From an uncultured Candidatus Melainabacteria bacterium (GTDB lineage: Bacteria > Cyanobacteriota > Vampirovibrionia > Gastranaerophilales > Gastranaerophilaceae): a stretch of DNA of 64,000 bases. The position numbers and the translations under genes are program-made. The notes beneath the pieces were generated by a model. That model ran no database searches and was not told the origin of the DNA. It was given only the letters and a program-made list of their open reading frames with translations. This document shows, piece by piece, positions 25,781 through 33,835 of this stretch. The stretch lies in assembly GCA_947525005.1 (NCBI GenBank), contig CANNUY010000008.1, positions 1 through 64,000 of the forward strand, in the 5' to 3' direction. The first letter of the stretch is position 1. Every line of letters begins with the position of its first letter.

Positions 25781-26635
25781 CTACTTTATTTTTGATGCAA
25801 CGGGGTAAGAGCCTAAGTGTTTAAAAGTTTTGACATTCTGTAAAATTTCAAATACTGCTTTTGCAATTTTTAAATCAGAAATTTTACCGTCAAAATCAAT
25901 ATAAAAAGTATATTCCCCAAGTATTTTTTTAGACGGTCTTGAAGAAATATGTGTCATATTGATATGATATTTTTCAAGGATTTGAAGAATTTTACATAAA
26001 GCACCTGATTTATTTTCTGTAGCAAAATAAATGCTTGTTTTATAATCCCTATTTGTTTTTAAAGCTTTTTTCCCAACAAGTAAAAATCTTGTTTGGTTAA
26101 ATTTTTCATCGTTAATATTTTCTTCTATTATAGGCTTGTTATAAAATTCTGCAGAGTATCTACTTCCTATTCCTGCAACGGTTTTATCTTCTGGGGTCAA
26201 GTTTTTAATAGAGTTTGCTGTCGAACTTTCTGATTTATACTCAATATTATTTCCAAAAGTTTTATATATATAATCAAAACATTGTGATACTGCTTGAGGG
26301 TGAGAAACAATAGTTTTTATATCACTAATATTTTCTGCATAACTAACTAAACAATGATTGATTGGTACAATACATTCTGCTTGAATTTTGATATTATTGT
26401 TTTCAATCCTTGAAATATTATCAATAGATTCTTTTACAACACCTTCAATAGAGTTTTCAATAGGCAGAACAGCAAACGAATTATCATCTTCTAAATTTGA
26501 TAACTCGTTTGCTACTGCTGTAATAGTTTTCCTTTCCTCATCTTCGTAGTCGTAAAGATTATATTCTTTTTTGAATTGTTCTTTTGCGACATCAGTATAA
26601 GAAGTTTGAGGTCCTAGATAAAAAAGTTTAGGCAT
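25781..26635 (-). CDS. pheA: prephenate dehydratase
   Basis: About 284 residues converting prephenate to phenylpyruvate in phenylalanine synthesis. The catalytic domain has FLGPQTSYTD-like LGPQTSYTDVA, PIENSIEGVV, the SSTAN stretch and the catalytic NQTRFLLVG motif. The C-terminal ACT domain (GALCKILQILEKYHINMTHISSRPSK) is the Phe-binding regulatory module. ATG 26635 is preferred; a TTG start at 26671 would overlap the upstream DUF1858 gene. No chorismate mutase domain is fused. Confidence 0.92.
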   Translation of the reverse strand: MPKLFYLGPQTSYTDVAKEQFKKEYNLYDYEDEERKTITAVANELSNLEDDNSFAVLPIENSIEGVVKESIDNISRIENNNIKIQAECIVPINHCLVSYAENISDIKTIVSHPQAVSQCFDYIYKTFGNNIEYKSESSTANSIKNLTPEDKTVAGIGSRYSAEFYNKPIIEENINDEKFNQTRFLLVGKKALKTNRDYKTSIYFATENKSGALCKILQILEKYHINMTHISSRPSKKILGEYTFYIDFDGKISDLKIAKAVFEILQNVKTFKHLGSYPVASKIK

Positions 26636-26654
26636 TTGTTTTGTTTCTGATATC

Positions 26655-26864
26655 CTATTGTCTTGCTGCAATAGCTGAATTGATATCTTTTACCATTTCA
26701 TCAGCATCAAAACCATGAACTCTAGCACCTGCTTCAAGGTTTTCAAAACGTGCTGCAGCACAACCAATACAACCTAAACCATATTTAGCAAATATTTCAA
26801 TTGCTTCTGGATATTGTTGTACGATGTCTAAAATTGCCATATCTTTTGTAACTTTTTGTTCCAT
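26655..26864 (-). CDS. DUF1858 redox-disulfide domain protein
   Basis: A 69-residue protein that is a single DUF1858 domain (hydrid-cluster-protein-associated disulfide family). The signature YGLGCIGC, a CxxC that can form a redox disulfide, sits near residues 28-35, with DIVQQYPEAIEIFAKYG before it. The function of the family is not established; such proteins are common in anaerobes. It lies just upstream of pheA on one strand, and a good AAGGAGC ribosome binding site precedes it. Confidence 0.85.
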   Translation of the reverse strand: MEQKVTKDMAILDIVQQYPEAIEIFAKYGLGCIGCAAARFENLEAGARVHGFDADEMVKDINSAIAARQ

Positions 26865-26968
26865 TGTTTTGCTCCTTTTTTTTTTAAATAAATTTAATTT
26901 TTAAAAAAATATTGACTTCTTAAAAATTATCATTAAACAAATTATATAACAAAATGAGAGGTGTGTAT

Positions 26969-27139
26969 ATGAATTTATTAAAAAACTTTTTCAAAAACGA
27001 TTCAACAGTAGTAGGATTATGTGATTTAAAAAGACGTCAAGCAGTAAACTCTTTTACTTTTGCTCAAAACTTTGCATTTACCCAACCGGTATTTGAACGT
27101 CCAACTACAATTTTTGCAGGTCAAAAATTGTATCAATAA
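26969..27139 (+). CDS. small unknown protein (56 aa)
   Basis: 56 residues from MNLLKNFFKNDS. ATG 26969 is chosen over 26954 because GAGAGGTG precedes it. Basic N-terminus, Phe-rich middle (NSFTFAQNFAFTQP). No recognised family. A GTGTGT tract lies between the ribosome binding site and the ATG, as in several other small-protein genes here. I see no clear N14-type promoter for it. Confidence 0.5.
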   Translation: MNLLKNFFKNDSTVVGLCDLKRRQAVNSFTFAQNFAFTQPVFERPTTIFAGQKLYQ

Positions 27140-27201
27140 AATAAGACTATAAAGTATTTATAGGTATATAATATTTTATTAAATTTTAATAAGAAACCCT
27201 C

Positions 27202-27230
27202 TTTACAAACCCTAAAAAATTTGCTATAAT
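27202..27230 (+). promoter_or_regulatory. vegetative promoter of the 58-aa gene
   Basis: TTTACA (27202-27207), a 17-nt spacer and TATAAT (27225-27230). Confidence 0.6.
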
Positions 27231-27286
27231 AATCAAACTTTTAGTGTTATATGTGTTAGTAGTGGATTGATTATGGAGGGTAATCT

Positions 27287-27463
27287 ATGCGTCTTAATGT
27301 TTATGATACCTTTGAAGATGATGTTGCGATGTTAAAATTGGCACAACAATTGCAAGTTGAAGGAATGGAGTCTATGAAACAGCCTCATTTGTGGGCATCA
27401 GAACCAATTAAACCTGTAAAATCATTAATTGATATGTCAAGATTAATTGTCGAAGCATTTTAA
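27287..27463 (+). CDS. small unknown protein (58 aa)
   Basis: A 58-residue protein with GGAGGG 6 nt upstream, a consensus promoter at 27202-27230 and a very strong terminator directly after: a complete small transcription unit. Sequence features are an acidic start (NVYDTFEDDVAMLKLAQQL) and a hydrophobic-amphipathic end (SLIDMSRLIVEAF). No known family. Convergent with the acidic 455-residue protein gene. Confidence 0.65.
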   Translation: MRLNVYDTFEDDVAMLKLAQQLQVEGMESMKQPHLWASEPIKPVKSLIDMSRLIVEAF

Positions 27464-27480
27464 AATTAAATAAAACTGTA

Positions 27481-27524
27481 AAACGGAAACGGCTCGGACA
27501 CTTGTCCGAGCCGTTTCCGTTTTT
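27481..27524. terminator. very strong bidirectional terminator
   Basis: Nearly 20 bp of perfect inverted repeat (starts AAACGGAAACGGCTCGG) followed by a T run. It serves both the 58-residue gene and the convergent 455-residue gene. It is strikingly GC-rich for this DNA. Confidence 0.9.
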
Positions 27525-27525
27525 G

Positions 27526-28893
27526 TTATGCTGTTGTTGGGCTACTACCACCAGAAGAACCACTGCTTCCTGAAGGAGCTCCACCTGTTGGTGCGCCACT
27601 TCCAGCAGGGGCAGGACTATTTCCACCTTCTGTTCCACCACCAGCTGGGTTTCCACCTGATTCATTACCAGAGTCGCCATTTCCTTCGGTTTCACCTGAA
27701 GTTTCTTCTTGTTTTGCAATAAGTTGTGAAACAAGTTCATCATGTTGTGTTAATGGGTCTTGCATGTTGTTAAGTTCGCCAAACAAGTCTTTACCTTTTG
27801 AACCTGCTTGAAATTCTTTTGCAGCTTTAACGGTCATCATTACGCTTGATGCAGCAAAAGTATTTCGTGCCATCTCGGTCATAGCTGAACCAGCAATAGC
27901 TGTTGGTATTGTAAATATATTTGCTCCAATAAATGCCTCTGCAGACAATATTTGTGAATTAACTGCAGAACCGGCTAAAGATGTAGCATTTACTACACCT
28001 AATGCTCCAAGATTATTACCTTCTGATAAGAATTGTGCTACTTGCCCATTGTATTCTCCTGCAACATGTGCGCTTTCATTATTAAGTTGAATTTCTGCCA
28101 TAGGGTCTTCAACATCACTTGCACTTCCACCTTCGCCTAGACTAGCCGTAATTTCATCTATTTGGGTTTGAATTTCAGCTACTTTTTCTTCATCGCCATC
28201 AGCTTTTGCTTGTTCAAGTTCTGCATACAATGATTCAAGCGCAGCTTTATCTGGTTCTGTATCTGATGGAGCTTGTTCTGTTGAGTTTTCTTGTTCTTGT
28301 TCAGTTGCCTCAAGTTCTTCCATTGTTGAGGTCATTGTTTCTATATCAGTATTCAAAATTTCTTCATAACCTTGAATTTCAGTTATATATTCACTAGAAG
28401 CAGCTGCTTCTGACATACGTTCTCCATATTGATTATCAAAAGCGGCCGTTAAAGCTATGCTTGCTGTACCTAATGCTAAATCTGTCGCACCAACAACAAC
28501 GGCTGAAAAGCTATTCATAAATGGATGAAGTGCCGTTGTTGACACTAACATTCCAGGACCAAATGCATTTCCAGATCCACCACTTCCACTAGGTGCACCA
28601 GAATCTTTGTTTTCACCATCAGAGTTTGTGGTATCACTTTCGCCTTCAGTGATATCTCCTTCTCCTTCTCCTTCTGCGCCACCTTCATATTCTGTTTCAT
28701 CAGAAGAGTTTGCATGTTCCAAACGAACATTAAGAAATCTTTGGGTAGAATTACTTAAACTTTCAACACAACCTTCTTCAACGTCTTTTTGAATAATTTT
28801 GGCGTTGTTACTTTTGATTGTTACACTATCACCTGCTTCTGCAAAGCCAGCCGTAGTACTTGCTAATTTATATTCTACTTTATTTACTGCCAT
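27526..28893 (-). CDS. acidic, low-complexity protein with hydrophobic stretches
   Basis: 455 residues, unrecognised. Residues about 60-105 are Glu/Gly-rich (EGEGEGDITEGESD), and the last 60 are Gly/Ser/Pro-rich. Between them lie Ala-rich hydrophobic segments (VVVGATDLALGTASIALTAAFD; NIFTIPTAIAGSAM) around a Glu-rich coiled-coil-like region (about 165-240). No signal peptide. It could be a translocated or structural protein with glycine-rich linkers; nothing proves this. An N14-type promoter variant lies upstream and its transcript ends at the strong shared terminator. Confidence 0.7.
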   Translation of the reverse strand: MAVNKVEYKLASTTAGFAEAGDSVTIKSNNAKIIQKDVEEGCVESLSNSTQRFLNVRLEHANSSDETEYEGGAEGEGEGDITEGESDTTNSDGENKDSGAPSGSGGSGNAFGPGMLVSTTALHPFMNSFSAVVVGATDLALGTASIALTAAFDNQYGERMSEAAASSEYITEIQGYEEILNTDIETMTSTMEELEATEQEQENSTEQAPSDTEPDKAALESLYAELEQAKADGDEEKVAEIQTQIDEITASLGEGGSASDVEDPMAEIQLNNESAHVAGEYNGQVAQFLSEGNNLGALGVVNATSLAGSAVNSQILSAEAFIGANIFTIPTAIAGSAMTEMARNTFAASSVMMTVKAAKEFQAGSKGKDLFGELNNMQDPLTQHDELVSQLIAKQEETSGETEGNGDSGNESGGNPAGGGTEGGNSPAPAGSGAPTGGAPSGSSGSSGGSSPTTA

Positions 28894-28925
28894 CTCTTAC
28901 TAAATAAAATTATTAATCGTACATG

Positions 28926-28957
28926 TATTTTAAGTATTTAAATCTTTACTGATTTCA
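28926..28957 (-). promoter_or_regulatory. N14-type promoter variant of the 455-aa gene
   Basis: Minus strand: TGAAATCAG (28949-28957), 14 nt, then CTTAAAATA (28926-28934). The first box is a weaker match (GAAAT instead of GCAAT). Confidence 0.4.
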
Positions 28958-28958
28958 G

Positions 28959-28990
28959 GAAAAATAGACATATTTACAATACTTAATATC
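28959..28990 (+). promoter_or_regulatory. N14-type promoter variant of the 29040 gene
   Basis: GAAAAATAG (28959-28967), 14 nt, then CTTAATATC (28982-28990). It stands back to back, one base apart, with the divergent variant at 28926-28957. Confidence 0.35.
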
Positions 28991-29039
28991 CCCTATTTTA
29001 CTAATAGTTATTTTTGATAAAGTAACTTAATTATATATT

Positions 29040-29495
29040 ATGAAACAAATTTTATTTTTAATAACTTTATTAATTTGCATATCATCAAGTGCTTTTGCAG
29101 ATGATTTTTTACCACAATTTTATACTCCAAATAATTTAAACCCATATAAAACAAATAAATGGTTAGATTTTTTGTCATTTAATAACAATGCGTATAAGCC
29201 GAAATTTGAGTCAGACACAAGAGATTATGGTAAGTATAATTATATGCTTTCTAGATTAGAAAAAGAATGGTTTAACAAAAATTTTTCAGACAATATTTTG
29301 TCAGAACGTCTTGAAAGATTAGAAGAACACGTCTTTGGAACGAGCTTTAATGAAGATATCGAAAAACGCTGTGATAGATTAAAAAGAGTGTTTAACGCTC
29401 AAAAAACACAAGCAAGTTCAAAAAAATCTTTGTTTTCTGGAGTTCCAACAAGTTTGCCGTTTGGGATAGATGAACTTGTTAGTGGAAGTGATTAA
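29040..29495 (+). CDS. secreted protein with LERLE-type motif, unknown
   Basis: 151 residues with a clear Sec signal peptide (MKQILFLITLLICISSSAFA, cleavage after AFA). The mature part has SRLEKEWF, then ERLERLEEHVFGTSFNEDIEKRCDRLKR near 95-122. This RLxRLExxVFG...RxxRL pattern recurs in predicted exported proteins of cyanobacterial relatives; I know of no assigned function. No Shine-Dalgarno sequence is apparent before the ATG. Confidence 0.65.
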   Translation: MKQILFLITLLICISSSAFADDFLPQFYTPNNLNPYKTNKWLDFLSFNNNAYKPKFESDTRDYGKYNYMLSRLEKEWFNKNFSDNILSERLERLEEHVFGTSFNEDIEKRCDRLKRVFNAQKTQASSKKSLFSGVPTSLPFGIDELVSGSD

Positions 29496-29528
29496 GTAAT
29501 TAAAAGCGTTTTTTCTCGGTTTTTTTGC

Positions 29529-29658
29529 AAAAAAAAAACGGTATATAATCATACCGCAACTTACACACTTACACACATTTTAATTTCAAAACTTATTTAT
29601 ATCCTAGTTTAAACCTTCTTTCATAATATAATTAACCTTTAAAATATTTAATCTAACC
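29529..29658 (-). ncRNA. candidate small RNA
   Basis: About 130-nt transcript predicted between the N14-type promoter at 29666-29697 and a terminator (CGGTAT, 6-nt loop, ATACCG, ten T; 29529-29556). No useful open frame. It contains two GTGTGT tracts near its 3' end, the complement of the ACACAC tracts in the candidate sRNA at 20864-20992. Confidence 0.45.
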
Positions 29659-29665
29659 TTACATT

Positions 29666-29697
29666 TATATAAAGTATTTATTTTATATAAAATTGCT
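29666..29697 (-). promoter_or_regulatory. N14-type promoter of a candidate sRNA
   Basis: Minus strand: AGCAATTTT (29689-29697), exactly 14 nt, then CTTTATATA (29666-29674). Confidence 0.65.
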
Positions 29698-29742
29698 TTT
29701 TAAAACTACGTTATTAAGAAATGTAACACAAAATTTAAAGTC

Positions 29743-29774
29743 TGAAATTAGAAATTTTAATTTAACTTTATATT
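29743..29774 (+). promoter_or_regulatory. N14-type promoter variant of the Ser/Gly-rich gene
   Basis: TGAAATTAG (29743-29751), 14 nt, then CTTTATATT (29766-29774). Confidence 0.45.
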
Positions 29775-29804
29775 AGTGTAAGTATAAGAGGATATGAAAA
29801 CACT

Positions 29805-30188
29805 ATGGCACTTGGATTTACTTCGCATTATTCACAATCAGAGCAACCTTTTGGTTCTTTGGTTTTAAGCAATACCGAAAATGAAACAACAGGTTCTGTC
29901 GCATACAGCCCAAATAATACTGGCAGTTTATCGTCACTATTATCACAAAATATTGGAGATAGTTATGCATTCTCAGTATCTGTAAATATTGATTATAGTC
30001 AGTATGCAAATTTTGTAGCATCATCAGGTTCAACAGAAACAGCAGGTTCTGTTGCATACTCTGGAGGTTCTGTCGGATTTTCTAGTGACTCCTCAGGTGG
30101 TTCTTCCTATTCTGGAGGTTCTATATCTTGCTCATCTGGTGGCTCATCAGGTGGTGGAGGTGGATGCTCTGCATCATTTACGTGCTAA
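29805..30188 (+). CDS. Ser/Gly-rich small protein with Cys-containing C-terminus
   Basis: 127 residues, about half Ser and Gly. There are two copies of an ET(T/A)GSVAYS unit (near 27-35 and 77-85), and the C-terminus is a Gly run then GCSASFTC. No signal peptide and no recognised family. The composition could suit an exported structural protein or a peptide-type precursor, but no modification enzyme lies nearby, so a RiPP role is only a speculation. It has its own promoter variant and a very strong terminator. Confidence 0.6.
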   Translation: MALGFTSHYSQSEQPFGSLVLSNTENETTGSVAYSPNNTGSLSSLLSQNIGDSYAFSVSVNIDYSQYANFVASSGSTETAGSVAYSGGSVGFSSDSSGGSSYSGGSISCSSGGSSGGGGGCSASFTC

Positions 30189-30200
30189 CAATAAAACAAA

Positions 30201-30233
30201 CAAAAGCGCCTGTGCATCGCACAGGCGCTTTTG
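30201..30233. terminator. bidirectional terminator
   Basis: 15-bp perfect stem starting CAAAAGCGCCTGTGC, loop ATC, between convergent genes. Confidence 0.88.
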
Positions 30234-30244
30234 TTATTATTCAA

Positions 30245-30511
30245 TTATTTACGTTCAGCATCAAAACACGCTTTGCATAAAATTTCTCTGTCAGGTTTTG
30301 GTTTAAATGGAACCTTAGTTTGTGCTCCACATCTTGTGCAAACTGCATCATACAATTTCTTTCTATTCTTTTGTCTGCGTTTTTTTCTGCACTCAGGGCA
30401 TCTTTTTGGTTTGTTTGTTAGTCCTTTTTCTGCGTAAAACTCTTGTTCACCTGCGCTAAAAATAAATTCAGCAGAACAATCTTCACAGATTAATGTTTCG
30501 TCTTGGTACAT
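30245..30511 (-). CDS. zinc-ribbon protein (zf-trcl type)
   Basis: 88 residues with three CxxC pairs: CEDC (9-12), CPEC (38-41) and CTRC (58-61), plus a fourth, CKAC (79-82). The segment LICEDCSAEFIFSAGEQEFYAEKGLTNKP is the signature of the probable zinc-ribbon family PF13451 (zf-trcl), here followed by a second ribbon. Possibly a nucleic-acid or ribosome-associated accessory protein; function unproven. Confidence 0.8.
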   Translation of the reverse strand: MYQDETLICEDCSAEFIFSAGEQEFYAEKGLTNKPKRCPECRKKRRQKNRKKLYDAVCTRCGAQTKVPFKPKPDREILCKACFDAERK

Positions 30512-30659
30512 GCAGTTTCTCCTAAATAATTATCATGCTCGCAATTGCCATTACTTTATTATAGACGTTTTTTTAGAAATTGCAAGAGGGCAAATTAGAG
30601 AAATTTTAGGATTATAAATCCACTGAGTTATAAATTATACCCTTTTATTCCACGTAATA

Positions 30660-30694
30660 AAAAAGGGAACAATAGCAACGCTACGTCCCTTTTT
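30660..30694 (-). terminator. tpiA terminator
   Basis: AAAAAGGGA and TCCCTTTTT pair just after the tpiA stop; the minus-strand exit is T-rich. Confidence 0.7.
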
Positions 30695-30736
30695 GTCATA
30701 TTTATTAAATCTATTATAATAGATTATTCAGGTTTA

Positions 30737-31525
30737 CTAAACAGCAACTTTCATTGAGTTAGTAATAATTTCATTGAAGCTATCAGCTTTCAAACTTGCA
30801 CCACCAATTAAAGCACCGTCAATATCTGACATAGTCATTTGTTCTTCAATTGTTGCAGGTTTTACAGAACCACCATATAAAATTCTGATTGAATCAGCTG
30901 TTTGAGCGTCAGATACTTCTGAAACAACTTTTCTAATCATTGCAATTACTCTGTTTGCTTCAGTTGCATCACAAGATTTTCCTGTTCCGATAGCCCAAAT
31001 TGGTTCATAAGCAATAACAGATTTTGCAATTTCTTCGTTTGACAATCCTGATAATGCAGCTCTGATTTGGCTTGCGATGTGTTCATCTGTCACACCTGAT
31101 TCTCTTTGTTCTAGAGTTTCGCCACAGCAGATGATTGGCAACAAACCACCAGCCAAGATAGCTTTTGCTTTTTTATTAATCATTTCGTCTGTTTCTGAGA
31201 AGTATTGTCTTCTTTCTGAGTGTCCGATGATTACATATTTGCAACCGATATCTTTTAACATTTCAACAGAAACTTCACCAGTATAAGCACCAGATTTTTC
31301 CCAGTGACAGTTTTGTGCTGCTAAAGCGATTTTTCCACATTTACAACCTGATAACATTTCTGATACTACTGCTAATGATGTAAATGTAGGTGCTACAATT
31401 ACTTCTGGTAATTGTTCTGCACTGATATCGTGTAATACTGATTTAATCCCTGTCATAAGTGATTTTGCATCAGCTTGTAATAAATTCATTTTCCAGTTTC
31501 CAGCCATAATTGGACGTCTTGACAT
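30737..31525 (-). CDS. tpiA: triosephosphate isomerase
   Basis: 262 residues; interconverts dihydroxyacetone phosphate and glyceraldehyde-3-phosphate. AGNWKMN carries the active-site Lys, IIGHSERR the catalytic His, AYEPIWAIGTG the catalytic Glu, and YGGSVKP the phosphate-binding loop. An AAGGAG-type ribosome binding site precedes the ATG. Monocistronic, divergent from glnA. Confidence 0.97.
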   Translation of the reverse strand: MSRRPIMAGNWKMNLLQADAKSLMTGIKSVLHDISAEQLPEVIVAPTFTSLAVVSEMLSGCKCGKIALAAQNCHWEKSGAYTGEVSVEMLKDIGCKYVIIGHSERRQYFSETDEMINKKAKAILAGGLLPIICCGETLEQRESGVTDEHIASQIRAALSGLSNEEIAKSVIAYEPIWAIGTGKSCDATEANRVIAMIRKVVSEVSDAQTADSIRILYGGSVKPATIEEQMTMSDIDGALIGGASLKADSFNEIITNSMKVAV

Positions 31526-31625
31526 AGTTTTTCTCCTTTTTTAGTAACCACATCTTGAGTTTAAAATAAACATGGTTTTCTATCAAGCAATTTTGTATTA
31601 CTCATATTAATAAATTATAAAATTC

Positions 31626-31655
31626 TTGACCATTTTTTTAAAAAAAGTATATACT
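31626..31655 (+). promoter_or_regulatory. glnA promoter
   Basis: TTGACC (31626-31631), an 18-nt A/T-run spacer and TATACT (31650-31655). The CTTTATAAC that follows resembles the -10-like box of the N14 family, but the -35-like box is missing, so I read it as vegetative. Confidence 0.45.
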
Positions 31656-31695
31656 TTATAACTGAACAGACACGTATGTACTAAAAGGAGGATTT

Positions 31696-33060
31696 ATGTC
31701 AGAATTTACATACAAAAGATTGGACGGAAAAAACTATACTGATGATGATATTAAAGCAATTATTAAAGAAAATAATATACGCTTTATAAAATTACAGTTT
31801 GTTGATATCAATGGTCAAGTTAAAAATATATCTATCCCAGCTCAACATATTGACAAAATTTTAGCTAACGAAATTATGTTAGACGGTTCTTCTATTAAAG
31901 GTTTTAGAAGTATTGAAACATCAGATATGTTCTTCTATCCTGATAAAAACACTTTTGAAGTTTTGCCTTGGAGAAGTGAAGAAGGTTATCAATCTGCAAG
32001 AATTATTTGTGATATTTATAACGCTGACGGAACTCCTTTTGAAGGTTGTCCTCGTTGCAACTTAAAAAGAGTTATGAACGAAGCCAAAAAACTTGGATTT
32101 ACAATGAATATTGGACCTGAAGCAGAGTTCTTCTTATTCTCAAAAGATGAAGACGGAAATATTACAACATCAACTCAGGATAATGCAGGATATTATGATG
32201 TAGGACCAGAAGATTTAGGAGAAGATGTACGTTCAGATATCGTTACAACTTTACAAGATATGGGATTTGATATTGAAGCTTCTCACCACGAAGTTGCAGA
32301 CGGTCAACACGAAGTAGATTTTAAATACTCTGATATTTTGACAACAGCTGATAATGTTGTTACATTCAAGGTTGTAGTAAAAGCGATTGCTGCACTTCAC
32401 TATTTACACGCAACATTTATGCCTAAACCAATTTTTGGCATCAATGGTTCTGGTATGCACTGTAACGTGTCATTGTTCAAAGATGGTAAAAATGCTTTTT
32501 ATGATGAAAAATCTGAATATCAACTTTCTGACACTGCAAAATATGCAATCGGTGGTATGTTGAAACACGTTAAGAGTATTACAGCAATTTTGAACCCAAC
32601 AGTAAACAGCTACAAACGTCTAGTTCCAGGGTATGAAGCTCCTGTTTATTTGGCTTGGTCACTTGCAAATAGAAGTGCCTTACTAAGAGTTCCTGCAAAA
32701 AGAGGTATTGCAACAAGAGTTGAATTACGTTCACCAGATCCAGCTTGTAACCCATATTTAGCATTCGCAACAATCTTGGAAGCTTGCTTAGATGGTATAA
32801 GAAACAAGATTGAGCCACCTGCTCCTGTTGAATCAAATATCTACAAATTGTCTACAAAGGAAAGAAAAAGACAAAAAATTGATTCACTTCCAGGAACATT
32901 AAAAGAAGCCGTTGATATGCTTGACCGTTCATTAGTTGCAAATGCAGCTCTTGGTCAACATATTATGAACGAATTTGTAACTGCAAAAGAAAAAGAATGG
33001 GATTCTTATAGAACTGCTGTTACAAAATGGGAATTAGATAAATATCTAGGTAGATATTAA
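31696..33060 (+). CDS. glnA: glutamine synthetase type I
   Basis: 454 residues; ATP-dependent amidation of glutamate, the main ammonia-assimilation step. LDGSSIKGF, GPEAEFFLF (metal Glu), the NGSGMHCN active-site segment and NRSALLRVPAKRG (ATP/Glu binding) are present. At the usual adenylylation loop it has NIYKLSTKERK instead of NLYDLP, as in GSI-alpha enzymes that are not adenylylated. AAAGGAGG is an ideal ribosome binding site. Confidence 0.96.
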   Translation: MSEFTYKRLDGKNYTDDDIKAIIKENNIRFIKLQFVDINGQVKNISIPAQHIDKILANEIMLDGSSIKGFRSIETSDMFFYPDKNTFEVLPWRSEEGYQSARIICDIYNADGTPFEGCPRCNLKRVMNEAKKLGFTMNIGPEAEFFLFSKDEDGNITTSTQDNAGYYDVGPEDLGEDVRSDIVTTLQDMGFDIEASHHEVADGQHEVDFKYSDILTTADNVVTFKVVVKAIAALHYLHATFMPKPIFGINGSGMHCNVSLFKDGKNAFYDEKSEYQLSDTAKYAIGGMLKHVKSITAILNPTVNSYKRLVPGYEAPVYLAWSLANRSALLRVPAKRGIATRVELRSPDPACNPYLAFATILEACLDGIRNKIEPPAPVESNIYKLSTKERKRQKIDSLPGTLKEAVDMLDRSLVANAALGQHIMNEFVTAKEKEWDSYRTAVTKWELDKYLGRY

Positions 33061-33088
33061 TCATTAAATAAAAAAGTTCAAATACAAA

Positions 33089-33118
33089 AAACAGGTAGTT
33101 GGGGACTACCTGTTTTTT
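33089..33118 (+). terminator. glnA terminator
   Basis: AAACAGGTAGT, short loop, ACTACCTGTTT followed by a T run. Confidence 0.85.
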
Positions 33119-33130
33119 TGATTTTTAATT

Positions 33131-33147
33131 GGGGGGGAGGGGAGGGG
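33131..33147 (+). other. G-run, possible G-quadruplex
   Basis: G7-A-G4-A-G4 in otherwise AT-rich intergenic DNA just after the glnA terminator. The runs allow four G-tracts. Confidence 0.5.
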
Positions 33148-33284
33148 TGATAATTATAAAATTAAATCTGTGTTTTAGTATGCATGTGGGGTGCATTACC
33201 ATTTTTGAGTGATTTATTGTGTTTTTAGCGTATTAATGCTTGTTAAAAGTACGATTATTTTAATTGTGTAGTGTTTTTAATAAA

Positions 33285-33587
33285 TTAGATATAATATCCT
33301 AAATCCATTCTAGCTAAGGTTCTATTTGAAACGCCAACTGATGTGAATGCGTCCAATCCATATATCATTCTGCAAGGTCTATTGAATCCAAACCCGAATG
33401 TTGAAAAACCAAGTCCGTAGTTGTTAAAACCAAAACTATATGAGTTAAATCCACAACTGTTGTAACCAAATCCTGTGTAGCTACCAAAAGAATATGGTCT
33501 GTGACAACAATTACTTCCTGCTGCTAATCCGATGCCAACACCAGTTAGAGCTCCAAAGGCTGCGCCTGTCCAAAATTTTCCACTCAT
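33285..33587 (-). CDS. Gly/Phe/Tyr-rich small protein
   Basis: 100 residues. An Ala/Gly hydrophobic N-terminus (FWTGAAFGALTGVGIGLAAG) that could cross or insert in a membrane is followed by an aromatic-glycine repeat region (about 32-70: SFGSYTGFGYNSCGF, FGFNNYGLGFSTFGFGF) and a compact end. Low-complexity aromatic-Gly sequences can self-associate. No known family. GGGGAT is the ribosome binding site; the promoter is N14-type. Confidence 0.6.
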   Translation of the reverse strand: MSGKFWTGAAFGALTGVGIGLAAGSNCCHRPYSFGSYTGFGYNSCGFNSYSFGFNNYGLGFSTFGFGFNRPCRMIYGLDAFTSVGVSNRTLARMDLGYYI

Positions 33588-33618
33588 TTTAAATTATCCC
33601 CAATTTATTCCCCGTACT

Positions 33619-33650
33619 TATATAAAGATTTTTTATTCTGAAAAATTGAT
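33619..33650 (-). promoter_or_regulatory. N14-type promoter of the Gly/Phe/Tyr-rich gene
   Basis: Minus strand: ATCAATTTT (33642-33650), exactly 14 nt, then CTTTATATA (33619-33627), followed by AGTACGGGG. The same AGTACGGG follows the copy at 50478-50509. Confidence 0.65.
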
Positions 33651-33835
33651 TAATTTATTTAAAAATTTTTAAAAATTTTTCAATTAACAACTAAATCCCA
33701 ATAATAATAAGAAAACTTAAGGTTTACAAAAATTAACAATTCGTTTAATTTTATTAAAGAAATTGTAGAAAGTGTCGTCATGGAAATAGTGCGATGTGTA
33801 GCGCACCAAGTAATAGATTAATAAGATTAGGATTT

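Noticed and set aside
27408..27743. Gln/Leu/Val-rich frame overlapping the strong terminator
   Set aside because: It is a shadow of the repetitive 3' end of the 455-residue gene and reads through the terminator hairpin.
31641..31661. CTTTATAAC box before glnA as a member of the N14 family
   Set aside because: No GCAATTTT-like box 14 nt upstream, and a plausible vegetative promoter overlaps it.
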